From JAWSVE01 sp050633885 (GTDB taxonomy: Bacteria > Pseudomonadota > Gammaproteobacteria > Pseudomonadales > Cellvibrionaceae), in NCBI GenBank assembly GCA_050633885.1, contig JBOEHK010000006.1:62001-126000 (forward strand): DNA of 64,000 nucleotides, given 5' to 3'. The translations under genes and the position numbers were made by a program. The notes below the pieces were generated by a model that searched no databases, was not told where the DNA came from, and saw nothing but the letters and a program-made list of their open reading frames with translations. The first letter of the stretch is position 1. Each line of letters begins with the position of its first letter. Shown in pieces: positions 34,860-44,126 of this stretch.

Positions 34860-35215
34860 TTTTAATCCTGTAGAGCTTTTAAGCCTACTGCAAAATGATA
34901 TTAATGCCAAGCTATGTTACTGATTTGGTTAGGTATTCCCATTTAACGAAAACAATTACAGCACAATTATCATTGGAAGCATTAGTATTTTTCGAGAATT
35001 GCAGCTCAATGGATGGCTTGAGCGATAAAAGGCATAAATCATTAGCTATATCAGATAGTTGCATGAATGTTCTCATGCTTTCCTCTTATAGATTTCAATA
35101 CTGACCTTAACTTTCCACCACCAATAAAATAACAGGTACAAAAAAGGGCAGCTCGTTTAGAGAACTGCCCTTTTAGGAAAACGAAGATTTAAAACTACGG
35201 ATGACTTACCTTAGA
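34860..35215. other. rpsA-ihfB intergenic region
   Basis: No gene was seen. It contains the rpsA terminator (35140-35174) and, by position, the ihfB promoter. No clear -35/-10 pair was identified. A plus-strand frame of 69 codons has no homology or ribosome-binding site. Confidence 0.5.
35140..35174 (-). terminator. Intrinsic terminator after rpsA
   Basis: A 10-bp perfect stem AAAAGGGCAG/CTGCCCTTTT with a 13-base loop. On the minus strand the stem ends in six T. It begins about 40 bp after the rpsA stop. Confidence 0.9.
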
Positions 35216-36898
35216 TTAATTACCTTTGCTTTCCATTTGAGCTTTAATCAAATCACCAATCGTAGCAGGTTGAGATTGCTCTTCTTGCTTAGCCGTATGC
35301 TCTTTGACAGCGGCCTTCTCATCATCAGTATCTTTCGACTTGATTGAAAGAAGAATACTGCGATTTTTACGATCCACGCTTGTGATCTTAGCTTCGATTT
35401 CGTCACCAACACTCAAGGCATTTCGAGCATCTTCGACTTTATCTTGGCTGATCTCAGATGCTTTTAAGCTCGCTTCAATATCTTCAGCAAGCGTGATAAT
35501 TGCACCTTTTGCATCAACTTCTTTAACGATGCCTTTAATGATGGTGCCTTTATCATTCTCAGTCACATATTGAGAGAAAGGATCTTCTTCTAGCTGTTTA
35601 ACACCTAGAGAAATACGCTCACGCTCTGGATCGATTGCCAAGATAACAGTTTCGATCTCATCGCCTTTCTTGTATGCACGAACAGCGTCTTCGCCAGCTT
35701 CATTCCAAGAAATATCAGACAGATGAACCAAACCATCAATGCCGCCATCCAAGCCAATGAAGATACCAAAATCTGTAATTGATTTGATCTTGCCGGAGAT
35801 TTTTGCGCCTTTGGCGTAATCTTTACCGAATGCATCCCAAGGATTTTCTTGGCACTGTTTAACACCAAGAGAAATACGACGACGCTCTTCATCAATATCA
35901 AGAACCATCACTTCGATTTCATCACCTAAGTCAACGACTTTAGATGGATGAATGTTTTTGTTAGTCCAATCCATTTCAGAAACGTGAACAAGACCTTCAA
36001 CACCCTCTTCAAGCTCTGCAAAGCAACCGTAATCAGTAAGATTGGTAACCTTAGCAACAACACGAGTACCTTCTGGGTAACGGTTGGTGATTTTGATCCA
36101 TGGATCTTCACCCAATTGCTTAAGACCAAGAGAAACACGATTACGCTCACGATCAAACTTAAGGACTTTAACGTCAATTTCATCGCCAACATTGACGATT
36201 TCGCCAGGATGCTTGATGCGTTTCCATGCCATATCAGTGATATGAAGAAGGCCATCGACACCGCCCAAGTCAACAAAAGCACCGTAATCAGTAAGATTTT
36301 TAACGATACCTTTAACCGCCATACCTTCTTGAAGGTTAGCTAGTAGCTCATCACGCTCTTCAGTGTTTGATTGCTCAAGAACAGCACGACGTGATACAAC
36401 CACGTTATTACGCTTTTGATCTAATTTGATCACTTTAAAATCTAGCTCTTTACCTTCTAAGTGAGTCGTCTCTCTAACAGGACGAACATCAACCAATGAA
36501 CCAGGCAAGAACGCTCGGATACCAGCAACATCAACAGTGAAACCACCTTTGACCTTACCACTGATAATCCCTTTAATAACTTCTTCTGCTTTGTTAGCCG
36601 TTTCAAGTACTTTCCAAGACTCAGCACGCTTCGCCTTTTCACGAGACAAACGAGTTTCACCGAAACCATCTTCAACAGTTTCAAGTGCTACTTGGACTTC
36701 ATCGCCAACATTAAGATTAACTTGACCGTTTTCATCAAAGAATTGGTCAGCAGGAATAACACCTTCAGATTTAAGGCCCGCATGGACTGTGACCCAATCT
36801 TTATCGATGTCGATGATTACGCCGGTTACAATTGAACCAGGAATCATCTCGGTAGTTTTTAAACTTTCTTCAAATAACTCTGCAAAGCTTTCGCTCAT
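35216..36898 (-). CDS. rpsA: 30S ribosomal protein S1
   Basis: Binds mRNA on the 30S subunit. Six S1 (OB-fold) repeats are visible, with recurrent GAFVDLGGVDGLLHITDMAW and GLVHVSEMDWTNKNIHPSK type sequences. The frame reaches 37078, but ATG 36898 (MSESFAELFEESLKT) is the family start and has AGG seven bases upstream, giving 560 residues, the usual length. cmk lies 244 bp upstream, as in almost all gammaproteobacteria. The leader is long enough for S1 autoregulation, but no specific structure was worked out. Confidence 0.98.
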   Translation of the reverse strand: MSESFAELFEESLKTTEMIPGSIVTGVIIDIDKDWVTVHAGLKSEGVIPADQFFDENGQVNLNVGDEVQVALETVEDGFGETRLSREKAKRAESWKVLETANKAEEVIKGIISGKVKGGFTVDVAGIRAFLPGSLVDVRPVRETTHLEGKELDFKVIKLDQKRNNVVVSRRAVLEQSNTEERDELLANLQEGMAVKGIVKNLTDYGAFVDLGGVDGLLHITDMAWKRIKHPGEIVNVGDEIDVKVLKFDRERNRVSLGLKQLGEDPWIKITNRYPEGTRVVAKVTNLTDYGCFAELEEGVEGLVHVSEMDWTNKNIHPSKVVDLGDEIEVMVLDIDEERRRISLGVKQCQENPWDAFGKDYAKGAKISGKIKSITDFGIFIGLDGGIDGLVHLSDISWNEAGEDAVRAYKKGDEIETVILAIDPERERISLGVKQLEEDPFSQYVTENDKGTIIKGIVKEVDAKGAIITLAEDIEASLKASEISQDKVEDARNALSVGDEIEAKITSVDRKNRSILLSIKSKDTDDEKAAVKEHTAKQEEQSQPATIGDLIKAQMESKGN

Positions 36899-37142
36899 TT
36901 CTATACCTATTAAGGATGACAGCACAGATCCACTCAGCCGCGGGATTTTAAATGAGTGGCTTATAAAATAAGCCTCAAAATCACTCGCCAACAAGGTCGA
37001 ACCGTTCTTCCGTACAGCCAGATTGCACGGGCTTATTACACAAAGCATCAGCTGTTGGATTCTGGCACCAACATCCAATGCAAAAAATTCAGCCTCTGAA
37101 AAGAGTCAATATCTCTAAATCTAAATAAAGGAAGGACGAAAA

Positions 37143-37811
37143 CTAACGCTGGCAGGAATCTATATAAGCTATCGCTTTTGCCAAGACTTCATCGATTGAT
37201 AGCCCAGAGCTATCTAACATCATCGCATCTTTTGCTGGTTTTAATGGGGAACTAGCACGATTGCTATCCCGCTCATCTCGAGCTTGGATGTCCTTTAATA
37301 GGGCGCGCAGACTAACAGATTCGCCCTTTCCCATCAACTGCTTATAGCGCCGTTCCGCTCGCTCTTCTGCACTGGCCGTCAAAAAGATTTTTGATATGGC
37401 CTCTGGAAAAATTGTCGTTCCCATATCTCGTCCATCAGCGACTAGACCTGGGGCTTTTTTAAAGCTTTTTTGCAGCAATAAAAGGGCATTTCGTACTTTT
37501 GGCTTTGAGGCAACAATCGATGCGCCAATTCCAATGCCTTCTTTACGAATGTCATCAGTAACGACTTTGTCATCCAGAAGCACATCCACCTTTGCCCCAT
37601 CTGTTAAGAACTGAATATCCAATGACTCAGCCAAACTGGCGACTAAATTCTCATCTTCCCAGTCAATACCTTCTCTTTCAGCAGCCAAAGCGGTCAAACG
37701 ATAGAGAGCGCCACTATCTAAGAGATGATAACCATAATGCTTCGCAACAAGCTGACAAATAGTGCCCTTACCTGCACCGCTTGGCCCATCGATAGTAATA
37801 ACAGGAATCAT
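37143..37811 (-). CDS. cmk: Cytidylate kinase
   Basis: Phosphorylates CMP/dCMP. The 222 residues start MIPVITIDGPSGAGKGTICQLVA (P-loop), followed by YHLLDSGALYRLTALAA, VADGRDMGTTIFPEA and FLTASAEERAERRYKQL. Length is normal. The usual upstream neighbour aroA is displaced here by about 6 kb of other genes (pyrF, a TonB receptor, comEA-like, cysND). Confidence 0.97.
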   Translation of the reverse strand: MIPVITIDGPSGAGKGTICQLVAKHYGYHLLDSGALYRLTALAAEREGIDWEDENLVASLAESLDIQFLTDGAKVDVLLDDKVVTDDIRKEGIGIGASIVASKPKVRNALLLLQKSFKKAPGLVADGRDMGTTIFPEAISKIFLTASAEERAERRYKQLMGKGESVSLRALLKDIQARDERDSNRASSPLKPAKDAMMLDSSGLSIDEVLAKAIAYIDSCQR

Positions 37812-37890
37812 GTAAACATCCGTTCTAATAATGACTTATCTCGGCAAATCTCAAACCGGTTTAAATGAAAATGAAAGAGCTTAAGCATGT

Positions 37891-38601
37891 CTAATTCGAT
37901 TGGAGAGACTCATTAATTTCGTGACACGTTTGAGCGGGAGTCTCCGAACCCGTGATTGGTCGCCCCATAACGAGGTAATCACTCCCTGCTTGAATCGCAT
38001 TGACTGGCGTCATAACACGCTGTTGATCATTCGTCTCTGCGCCTTTAAGACGAATACCAGGCGTCACTAAAAGAAAATCGCTACCGCACAGCGACTTAAG
38101 CGTAGCGGCTTCTTGCGCCGAGCAAACCACACCGTCTAAACCGCTATCTCTGGCAAGCTGAGCTAAGAGCTTTACTTGCTCTTCTGGAGTTTTCTGAATG
38201 TCTAATTCCAATAAGTCTTCGGCAGACATACTCGTCAAGACTGTCACACCTATCAGTAATGGTGGTTTATCAAAGTGTTCTAACGCTTTTTTTGCGGCTA
38301 CCATCATCTTGCTACCGCCACTCGCATGAACATTCACCATCCAAACACCTAAGCGAGCTGCTGCTGCAACGGCTTTAGCCACAGTGTTGGGTATATCGTG
38401 ATATTTAAGATCCAAAAACACATCAAACTGTTGAGCCACAAGCTCTTTAACTAACTGAGGCCCTCCCACCGCAAAAAGTTCTTTGCCGACCTTGAGACGA
38501 ACATCTTTCGGGTCCAACTGTTTAACAAACGATAAACAATCATCTGTATTTGCAAAGTCGCAAGCGACAATGAGACGAGAACCTATTTTTTTGTTATTCA
38601 A
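37891..38601 (-). CDS. pyrF: Orotidine 5'-phosphate decarboxylase
   Basis: Last step of UMP synthesis. The 236-residue TIM barrel has IVACDFANTDDCLSFV, RLKVGKELFAVGGPQL, the catalytic FLDLKYHDIPNTV (Asp64, Lys66, Asp69), VNVHASGGSKMM, VTPGIRLKG and DYLVMGRPIT. In many relatives pyrF follows lapB. Here it is upstream of cmk on the same strand, 79 bp before it, indicating local rearrangement. Confidence 0.97.
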   Translation of the reverse strand: MNNKKIGSRLIVACDFANTDDCLSFVKQLDPKDVRLKVGKELFAVGGPQLVKELVAQQFDVFLDLKYHDIPNTVAKAVAAAARLGVWMVNVHASGGSKMMVAAKKALEHFDKPPLLIGVTVLTSMSAEDLLELDIQKTPEEQVKLLAQLARDSGLDGVVCSAQEAATLKSLCGSDFLLVTPGIRLKGAETNDQQRVMTPVNAIQAGSDYLVMGRPITGSETPAQTCHEINESLQSN

Positions 38602-38778
38602 AAGTATTCCTAATTAATTTTAATCACAATAAAACGTCATCAGACTAAGTCGTAAAACGGGTGCTATTGTAAAGTCTTCATTCTGATAACAACAGTATTT
38701 TACTGTAGAGTCTCTCTGATAAGCTTTACTATCTATGATGTAATATACGAATAAAAAATTCATTCAAAAGGATTTATT

Positions 38779-40857
38779 GTGAAAGCAGCCTTGAAAAACT
38801 CTGTTATCTCCACGTCTCTTCTGTTGCTCCTCACCACCAATACCTCAACTGCTGAGAATTTAAAAAACAACACAAATACAACTCAGTCCGATATTGATGA
38901 GCTGATTATCTCAGGCGAAAAAAACGCACCTTCGACTGATATACGTCCCGACACAGAACTACTTTTAAATGTAGCCGGAGCGGGCTTTGATCCTCTTGCC
39001 GCTATTTTAAGTTTGCCGGGCGTTACCTTCGCCAGCGATTACAGTAGCGAACCAGCTGTTCGCGGTTCAGCACCCGATGACAACGGCTATTATGTCGATT
39101 TTATTCCCGCTCGCTATGTATTTCACATTTTTGGTCACAGTATTTTTAACCACAATTTAATTCATTCGTTTGATTTATACCCTGCCGCTTTTTCAAGCCA
39201 ATACTCTAATGCCACAGGCGCAATCATCGACGTCGCTCTTCGAGATCCCAAACAGCAAGATTTCACCACCACCATTGACGCTAGTTTTATTGGTACTGGC
39301 GCGCTCATAGAAAGCCGTATAACTGATAATCAAGCTTTTTATATGTCTTACCGAAGAAGCCTAATCGATCTATTTATTCAAGATGAGGAGGATATTGAGG
39401 ACGAAGATTCTGGTATTAACGTAGATCAAATACCCGTCTCTGATGACTATCAAGTGAAATACACATGGGACATTAACGCACGACATCGATTCACTGCTTT
39501 AGCAACTGGAGCAAGTGACGAAGTCGCTGCCACCTTTCAAGAAAGTTCAAACTTAGCATTGACCGATCCGGATTTTACAGGAGCCGCTAGTGTTAACACC
39601 CGTTTTGACAGCCAGGGACTCGCATGGGATTGGAATTCAAAAAGTAACCGGCAAAACTCAAAATTAATTCTCACCCACACGAGCGATGCTGATGATCTTA
39701 GCTACGGTACAGGGCAGTACCTTGATGTGGAGACGGATCGTTTGATGATTAGAGGTCATTATGATCTGCAACTAGGTCGTAAACATGCTCTAACGATTGG
39801 AGGGAGTATAGAGAAAACTGAATACCAACTTTTGTTAAACGCAAAAATTCCTGCTTGTACTAGCCTAGATCCATACTGCCCCACAATTGATGCACCACGG
39901 TTAACCTTTGAAACTGAATTTGACTTAAAAACGTCTATCGTTTATCTAGAAGATGAGTGGCAAATCGCTGACTCACTATATCTTCGAAGTGGCATTCATT
40001 ATTTAACCGACAACTATTTAAATCATTCAGATATAGAACCAAGAATCCGTCTTGAATTTGAACCAACAGAAAACTGGCAGCTCTATTTAGCTTATGGGCA
40101 TTATTCTCAGTTACCTCAACCAGAAGAAATATCACCTATTATTGGTAACGACAGCCTTGAATACATTCAATCGACTCATAGCGTACTCGGTCTAAAACAA
40201 TTATTCGGAAATGAATGGTCTTGGCAGGTTGATTTATATTACAAAGATTTAGAAAACTTACCGTTAGCAAATACAGTCAATCGCTATACGAATGATGCCA
40301 GTGGTACCGCATACGGCTTGGAAGTGTTGCTGAATAAAAAATTAACCGATAATGTTTACGGCTGGCTTGCAGTGAGCTTGTCTCATACCGAGCGAAAGAA
40401 TGATGTTACGGATCAAACAAGCGAATTTGCTTATGACAAACCACTGATTGTAAATTTAGTCGGCAATTATAAGCTCACAGAAAATATTATTTTCGGGATT
40501 AAATGGTCGATCCAAAGCGGTTCGCTTTATACACCTATTATTGATGTCATCCCTAATACCAACAATCCCTCTATTATTGAGCCTGTGTATGGCGAGTTTA
40601 ATAGCGAGCGTCATTCGATTTATCATCGATTAGATTTACGTGCTGAATATACTAAAAAAACCAGTTTTGGTTTATTAAGCGCTTATGTTGATGTGTTAAA
40701 CGCTTACAACGCTAAAAACATTCAAGGCTATAGTTATGCGCCAAACGAAAACGATATCATTAGCTCTACACCGGACGGATATGGCCCGAATGTCCCTGTT
40801 ACTCGGTCAGAAGGTTTGGGGTTTTTCCCATCGATTGGATTTAAAATTCAATTTTAA
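38779..40857 (+). CDS. Orphan TonB-dependent outer-membrane receptor
   Basis: A 692-residue protein with a signal peptide (SLLLLLTTNTSTA, cleavage about 25) and a short TonB-box-like stretch (DIDELIISGE, 38-47). A plug domain follows at about 55-160 (DPLAAILSLPGVTFAS, AVRGSAPDDNGYYVDFIPA), then a beta-barrel ending in SIGFKIQF with the C-terminal Phe. An acidic loop (DEEDIEDEDSG) lies near 202-212. The start is GTG with AAGGA upstream. It is divergent from pyrF. No transporter, regulator or TonB genes accompany it, so the ligand is unknown. Plug motifs differ from classical siderophore receptors. Confidence 0.85.
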   Translation: MKAALKNSVISTSLLLLLTTNTSTAENLKNNTNTTQSDIDELIISGEKNAPSTDIRPDTELLLNVAGAGFDPLAAILSLPGVTFASDYSSEPAVRGSAPDDNGYYVDFIPARYVFHIFGHSIFNHNLIHSFDLYPAAFSSQYSNATGAIIDVALRDPKQQDFTTTIDASFIGTGALIESRITDNQAFYMSYRRSLIDLFIQDEEDIEDEDSGINVDQIPVSDDYQVKYTWDINARHRFTALATGASDEVAATFQESSNLALTDPDFTGAASVNTRFDSQGLAWDWNSKSNRQNSKLILTHTSDADDLSYGTGQYLDVETDRLMIRGHYDLQLGRKHALTIGGSIEKTEYQLLLNAKIPACTSLDPYCPTIDAPRLTFETEFDLKTSIVYLEDEWQIADSLYLRSGIHYLTDNYLNHSDIEPRIRLEFEPTENWQLYLAYGHYSQLPQPEEISPIIGNDSLEYIQSTHSVLGLKQLFGNEWSWQVDLYYKDLENLPLANTVNRYTNDASGTAYGLEVLLNKKLTDNVYGWLAVSLSHTERKNDVTDQTSEFAYDKPLIVNLVGNYKLTENIIFGIKWSIQSGSLYTPIIDVIPNTNNPSIIEPVYGEFNSERHSIYHRLDLRAEYTKKTSFGLLSAYVDVLNAYNAKNIQGYSYAPNENDIISSTPDGYGPNVPVTRSEGLGFFPSIGFKIQF

Positions 40858-40888
40858 TGAATGATTTTATAAAAATATAAACATGACA

Positions 40889-40920
40889 AAAAAAAGCCCA
40901 AAAATGACTTGGGCTTTTTA
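40889..40920. terminator. Bidirectional terminator between TonB receptor and comEA-like gene
   Basis: An 11-bp stem (AAAAAGCCCAA with TTGGGCTTTTT) around a short loop. T-runs on both strands serve the converging genes ending at 40857 (plus) and 40934 (minus). Confidence 0.92.
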
Positions 40921-40933
40921 ATCAACTCAAAAA

Positions 40934-41242
40934 CTACAATACAAACTTATCTGCATTTGCTTTTAAAGTTGCTTCACCAATACCCTTTACCTCCATTAAT
41001 TGCTCTTTGGATGTAAATGGGCCATTAGCATTTCTCCACTCAACAATGGCTGCCGCTTTCTTTTCACCAATTTGATGAAGCGCATCCGCTAACGCATCAG
41101 CGTCGGCACTATTAATATTAATTTTTCCAACGACCGAAGCTGTAGAAGTAGCCTGCTGAGAAGCTGACTGCCCTTCTGAAAAAACGGTCATTGACGCAAA
41201 AGTTAATACCAACATTGTTAATAATGAAACTACCTGTTTCAT
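40934..41242 (-). CDS. ComEA-family helix-hairpin-helix protein
   Basis: A 102-residue exported protein with a signal peptide (LLTMLVLTFASMTVFSEG, cleavage near 24). A linker is followed by a double helix-hairpin-helix domain: KININSADADALADALHQIG, AAAIVEWRNANGPF and LMEVKGIGEATLKAN. Family members bind double-stranded DNA in the periplasm and can act in natural transformation uptake. The short single-domain form is common in gammaproteobacteria, and its role there is often unproven. ATG has AAGGAGAT upstream. A 16-bp palindrome lies 31 bp before the start. Confidence 0.9.
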   Translation of the reverse strand: MKQVVSLLTMLVLTFASMTVFSEGQSASQQATSTASVVGKININSADADALADALHQIGEKKAAAIVEWRNANGPFTSKEQLMEVKGIGEATLKANADKFVL

Positions 41243-41272
41243 AAAACTATCTCCTTATAGTTAATGGAATTA

Positions 41273-41288
41273 CGCTCAACCTTGAGCG
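41273..41288. promoter_or_regulatory. Perfect 16-bp palindrome upstream of comEA-like gene
   Basis: CGCTCAA and TTGAGCG arms flank a two-base centre. It lies 31 bp upstream of the ComEA-like start codon, where it could be an operator or fold in the mRNA. No matching copy was noticed elsewhere. Confidence 0.35.
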
Positions 41289-41451
41289 CAAAGCCACGAT
41301 ACAGATAACACCAATGCCAATCTACTAGGCAGGTTCGTTATGATCCGTGAGACTTTTCCTAAACAATGTAAGAAATCAGCAATATATAAGATCTGCAAAA
41401 TGGCAGACATATCAACCACAAAAGAAGTCAGCTATAAAAAATAGTGCCTAC

Positions 41452-41489
41452 AAAAAAAGGCGACTATAGCTATTACTAAAATCGCCTTT
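41452..41489 (-). terminator. Intrinsic terminator after cysN
   Basis: An 8-bp stem AAAGGCGA/TCGCCTTT with a 17-base loop. On the minus strand the stem runs into seven T. It lies 31 bp after the cysN stop. Confidence 0.85.
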
Positions 41490-41519
41490 CTTTTTTATTA
41501 ATATAAAAAACTGAAAGTG

Positions 41520-42968
41520 TTATTTTTTATCACTCAGTTTTTTTAGAACCTCAGATAAATCTAAGGCACCCCAATGAGGATAATGTTTTCTTATTAAAGT
41601 ATTTAGCTCTAACTCAAAGGGTGTAATTTCACCTGTTGCAGAAATGGATTCAGTTGATTCGGCGAGAACATCTTTGACCATACCCGCACCGACAGTGATA
41701 TTTGAAATGCGGTCAATAACAATAAATGCACCGGTTGAGCGATTATTTTCATAAGGGTCGAGCGCAACAGACTGGCTTAAACTAACTGTTGTTAATGCAA
41801 TATCATTTAATTTTAATGTGTCCGTATCACGATGTTCTTGTGTGTTAACGTCGATTTGATGTGAGATATTACTGACAGCACCCGTTGTATACTTACTCGC
41901 AAACTTAAAGCCGTACTGGTGACCCGGCTTTAACTCTTGTTCTGCCATCCAGACAATATGTGCATTAAAATGATTGGTGTGTTCCACTTTTTTATCAGAA
42001 GCAAGAACTATCGTATCACCGCGACTAATGTCAATTTCATCATTCAATGTTAGCGTTACCGCTTGACCAACAAACGCCGATTCTAAATCGCCATCATAAG
42101 TCACGATTGATTTCACACTGCTTGTTTTATTGGACGGCAAAACTTTAATGTTATCGCCAACTTTTATAATTCCTGACGCCACGGTTCCACAAAAACCTCT
42201 GAAATCAAGATTTGGTCGATTGACATACTGCACAGGAAATCGAAAATCACTGACATTTTTATCGCCAGCTATCTCAACCGTTTCCAAACTTTCCATCAAT
42301 GTTTTTCCTGAAAACCAAGGCGTTTTTTGGCTGTGGGAAACTACGTTATCGCCATCGAGAGCTGATAAAGGAACGAATTGAATATCAGGGATATTAAGAT
42401 TTTTAGCAAACACTTCGTAATCAGCTTTGATGGTGTTGTACGTTTCTTCTGAAAACTGAACCAAATCCATTTTATTGATAGCCACGACGACATGCTTAAT
42501 TCCCAACAAACTTGCAATGTAACTGTGGCGTCGAGTTTGCGTCATCACACCATGACGTGCATCAATCAAAATAATCGCAAGATCACAGGTCGATGCTCCT
42601 GTTGCCATATTGCGCGTGTACTGTTCGTGTCCTGGAGTATCCGCAATAATGAACTTTCTTTTGGAAGTAGAAAAATATCGGTAAGCAACATCAATTGTTA
42701 TGCCCTGCTCTCTTTCTGCTTGCAAACCATCAACTAACAAAGCCAAATCAACTTTTTCGCCAGTCGTTCCATGTTTGGTCGTGTCAGATTTAACCGCTTC
42801 TAGCTGATCTTCATAAATCATTTTAGAATCATGTAAGAGTCGACCTATAAGCGTACTTTTACCATCATCAACACTTCCACACGTTAAAAATCTGAGCAGT
42901 TCTTTTTGCTCGTGTTCTTTTAAATAGGATTCAATATCCGTTTCAATTAAATCTGACTGGTGTGACAT
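41520..42968 (-). CDS. cysN: Sulfate adenylyltransferase subunit 1 (GTPase)
   Basis: The GTP-hydrolysing subunit that drives ATP sulfurylase in sulfate activation. The 482 residues have G1 CGSVDDGKSTLIGRLLHD, G3 ADTPGHEQYTRNMATGAS, NKMDL, and EF-Tu-like domains II and III. It ends without an APS kinase (CysC) domain, so cysC must be separate. It follows cysD by 155 bp. A terminator lies directly downstream. Confidence 0.96.
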   Translation of the reverse strand: MSHQSDLIETDIESYLKEHEQKELLRFLTCGSVDDGKSTLIGRLLHDSKMIYEDQLEAVKSDTTKHGTTGEKVDLALLVDGLQAEREQGITIDVAYRYFSTSKRKFIIADTPGHEQYTRNMATGASTCDLAIILIDARHGVMTQTRRHSYIASLLGIKHVVVAINKMDLVQFSEETYNTIKADYEVFAKNLNIPDIQFVPLSALDGDNVVSHSQKTPWFSGKTLMESLETVEIAGDKNVSDFRFPVQYVNRPNLDFRGFCGTVASGIIKVGDNIKVLPSNKTSSVKSIVTYDGDLESAFVGQAVTLTLNDEIDISRGDTIVLASDKKVEHTNHFNAHIVWMAEQELKPGHQYGFKFASKYTTGAVSNISHQIDVNTQEHRDTDTLKLNDIALTTVSLSQSVALDPYENNRSTGAFIVIDRISNITVGAGMVKDVLAESTESISATGEITPFELELNTLIRKHYPHWGALDLSEVLKKLSDKK

Positions 42969-43123
42969 AAACTTTTCTCTGTGCGTTTGTCTTGACGACT
43001 CAACTGAATTTTTTAATCCATTGCCGAGTTAACGTTTAAATGAGTTTTTAAGTTAAGACAAAAAATTCGCTAAAATAAAATGTATTTACAACGTTGAAAC
43101 TAGAACTCAAACTAAAGCTAGAA

Positions 43124-44035
43124 TTAAAAATAGCCTTCTTGCTTTTTCTTCTCCATTGACCCAGAACTGTCATGATCAATAACACGGCCCTGCCGTTCAG
43201 ACGTTCGAGTTAGCAGCATCTCTTGAATAATTTCTGGTAATGTTGTCGCAGTCGATTCAACGGCACCTGTTAAAGGGTAACAACCCAAGGTTCTGAATCG
43301 CACCATTTTTTCTTCAGGTTTTTCGCCGTCATCTAAAGGCATTCTATCGTCGTCAACCTTTATTAACACGCCATCGCGCTCAACAACAGGGCGTTTTGCA
43401 GCAAAATATAATGGAACAATTGGAATACTCTCTAGATGAATATATTGCCAAATATCTAGCTCGGTCCAGTTCGACAATGGGAAGACGCGGATGCTTTCAC
43501 CCTTGTCGACACGCCCATTATAAATATCCCACAATTCTGGACGCTGATTCTTAGGATCCCATCGATGGTTTTTATCCCGAAAAGAATAGACACGCTCTTT
43601 TGCTCGTGACTTTTCTTCGTCTCGACGAGCACCGCCAAATGCAGCATCAAAACCGTATTTATTTAACGCTTGCTTTAAACCTTCCGTTTTCATGATGTCA
43701 GTATGCTTAGCGCTACCATGAGTAAATGGGCCAACACCCATTTCCACACCTTCTTGATTAGTATGGACAATTAAATCCAATCCCAAGTCTTTCACCAACT
43801 TGTCACGAAACTCAATCATTTCATGAAATTTCCACGTGGTATCGACATGCATCAATGGAAATGGTGGTTTTCCTGGGGCAAATGCTTTCATCGCGAGATG
43901 TAACATCACAGCAGAATCTTTGCCTATTGAATACAGCATGACAGGATTATCAAACTCTGCGGCGACTTCACGAATTATGTGAATACTTTCAGCCTCAAGC
44001 TGTTTTAAATGGGTCAATTGATAAGGATCAGACAT
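43124..44035 (-). CDS. cysD: Sulfate adenylyltransferase subunit 2
   Basis: The catalytic subunit forming APS from sulfate and ATP. The 303-residue PP-loop protein has MLYSIGKDSAVMLHLAMKAF, PLMHVDTTWKFHEM, FDAAFGGARRDEEKSRAKER and SNWTELDIWQYIHLESIPI. Length is normal. A 12-bp tandem repeat and the tyrA-aroA terminator lie in the gap before it. No Cys regulator gene is nearby. Confidence 0.97.
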   Translation of the reverse strand: MSDPYQLTHLKQLEAESIHIIREVAAEFDNPVMLYSIGKDSAVMLHLAMKAFAPGKPPFPLMHVDTTWKFHEMIEFRDKLVKDLGLDLIVHTNQEGVEMGVGPFTHGSAKHTDIMKTEGLKQALNKYGFDAAFGGARRDEEKSRAKERVYSFRDKNHRWDPKNQRPELWDIYNGRVDKGESIRVFPLSNWTELDIWQYIHLESIPIVPLYFAAKRPVVERDGVLIKVDDDRMPLDDGEKPEEKMVRFRTLGCYPLTGAVESTATTLPEIIQEMLLTRTSERQGRVIDHDSSGSMEKKKQEGYF

Positions 44036-44060
44036 GGATAGCTGGCTCGTCTATGTTCAT

Positions 44061-44084
44061 TTATCGTTACGGTTATCGTTACGA
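44061..44084. repeat. 12-bp tandem repeat upstream of cysD
   Basis: TTATCGTTACGG is followed directly by TTATCGTTACGA, 26 bp before the cysD start. It could be a paired regulator half-site or chance. Confidence 0.4.
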
Positions 44085-44091
44085 GAAGGAT

Positions 44092-44117
44092 AAAAAAGCG
44101 AATTATAAGAAATTCGC
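44092..44117 (-). terminator. Intrinsic terminator after tyrA-aroA
   Basis: A 7-bp perfect stem GCGAATT/AATTCGC with a 6-base loop. It is followed on the minus strand by six T, ten bases after the tyrA-aroA stop. It insulates cysD. Confidence 0.88.
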
Positions 44118-44126
44118 CTTCTGCAA

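Noticed and set aside
36899..37078. A 60-residue N-terminal extension of S1
   Set aside because: The extension has no S1 homology, and ATG 36898 has a good ribosome-binding site and the family N-terminus.
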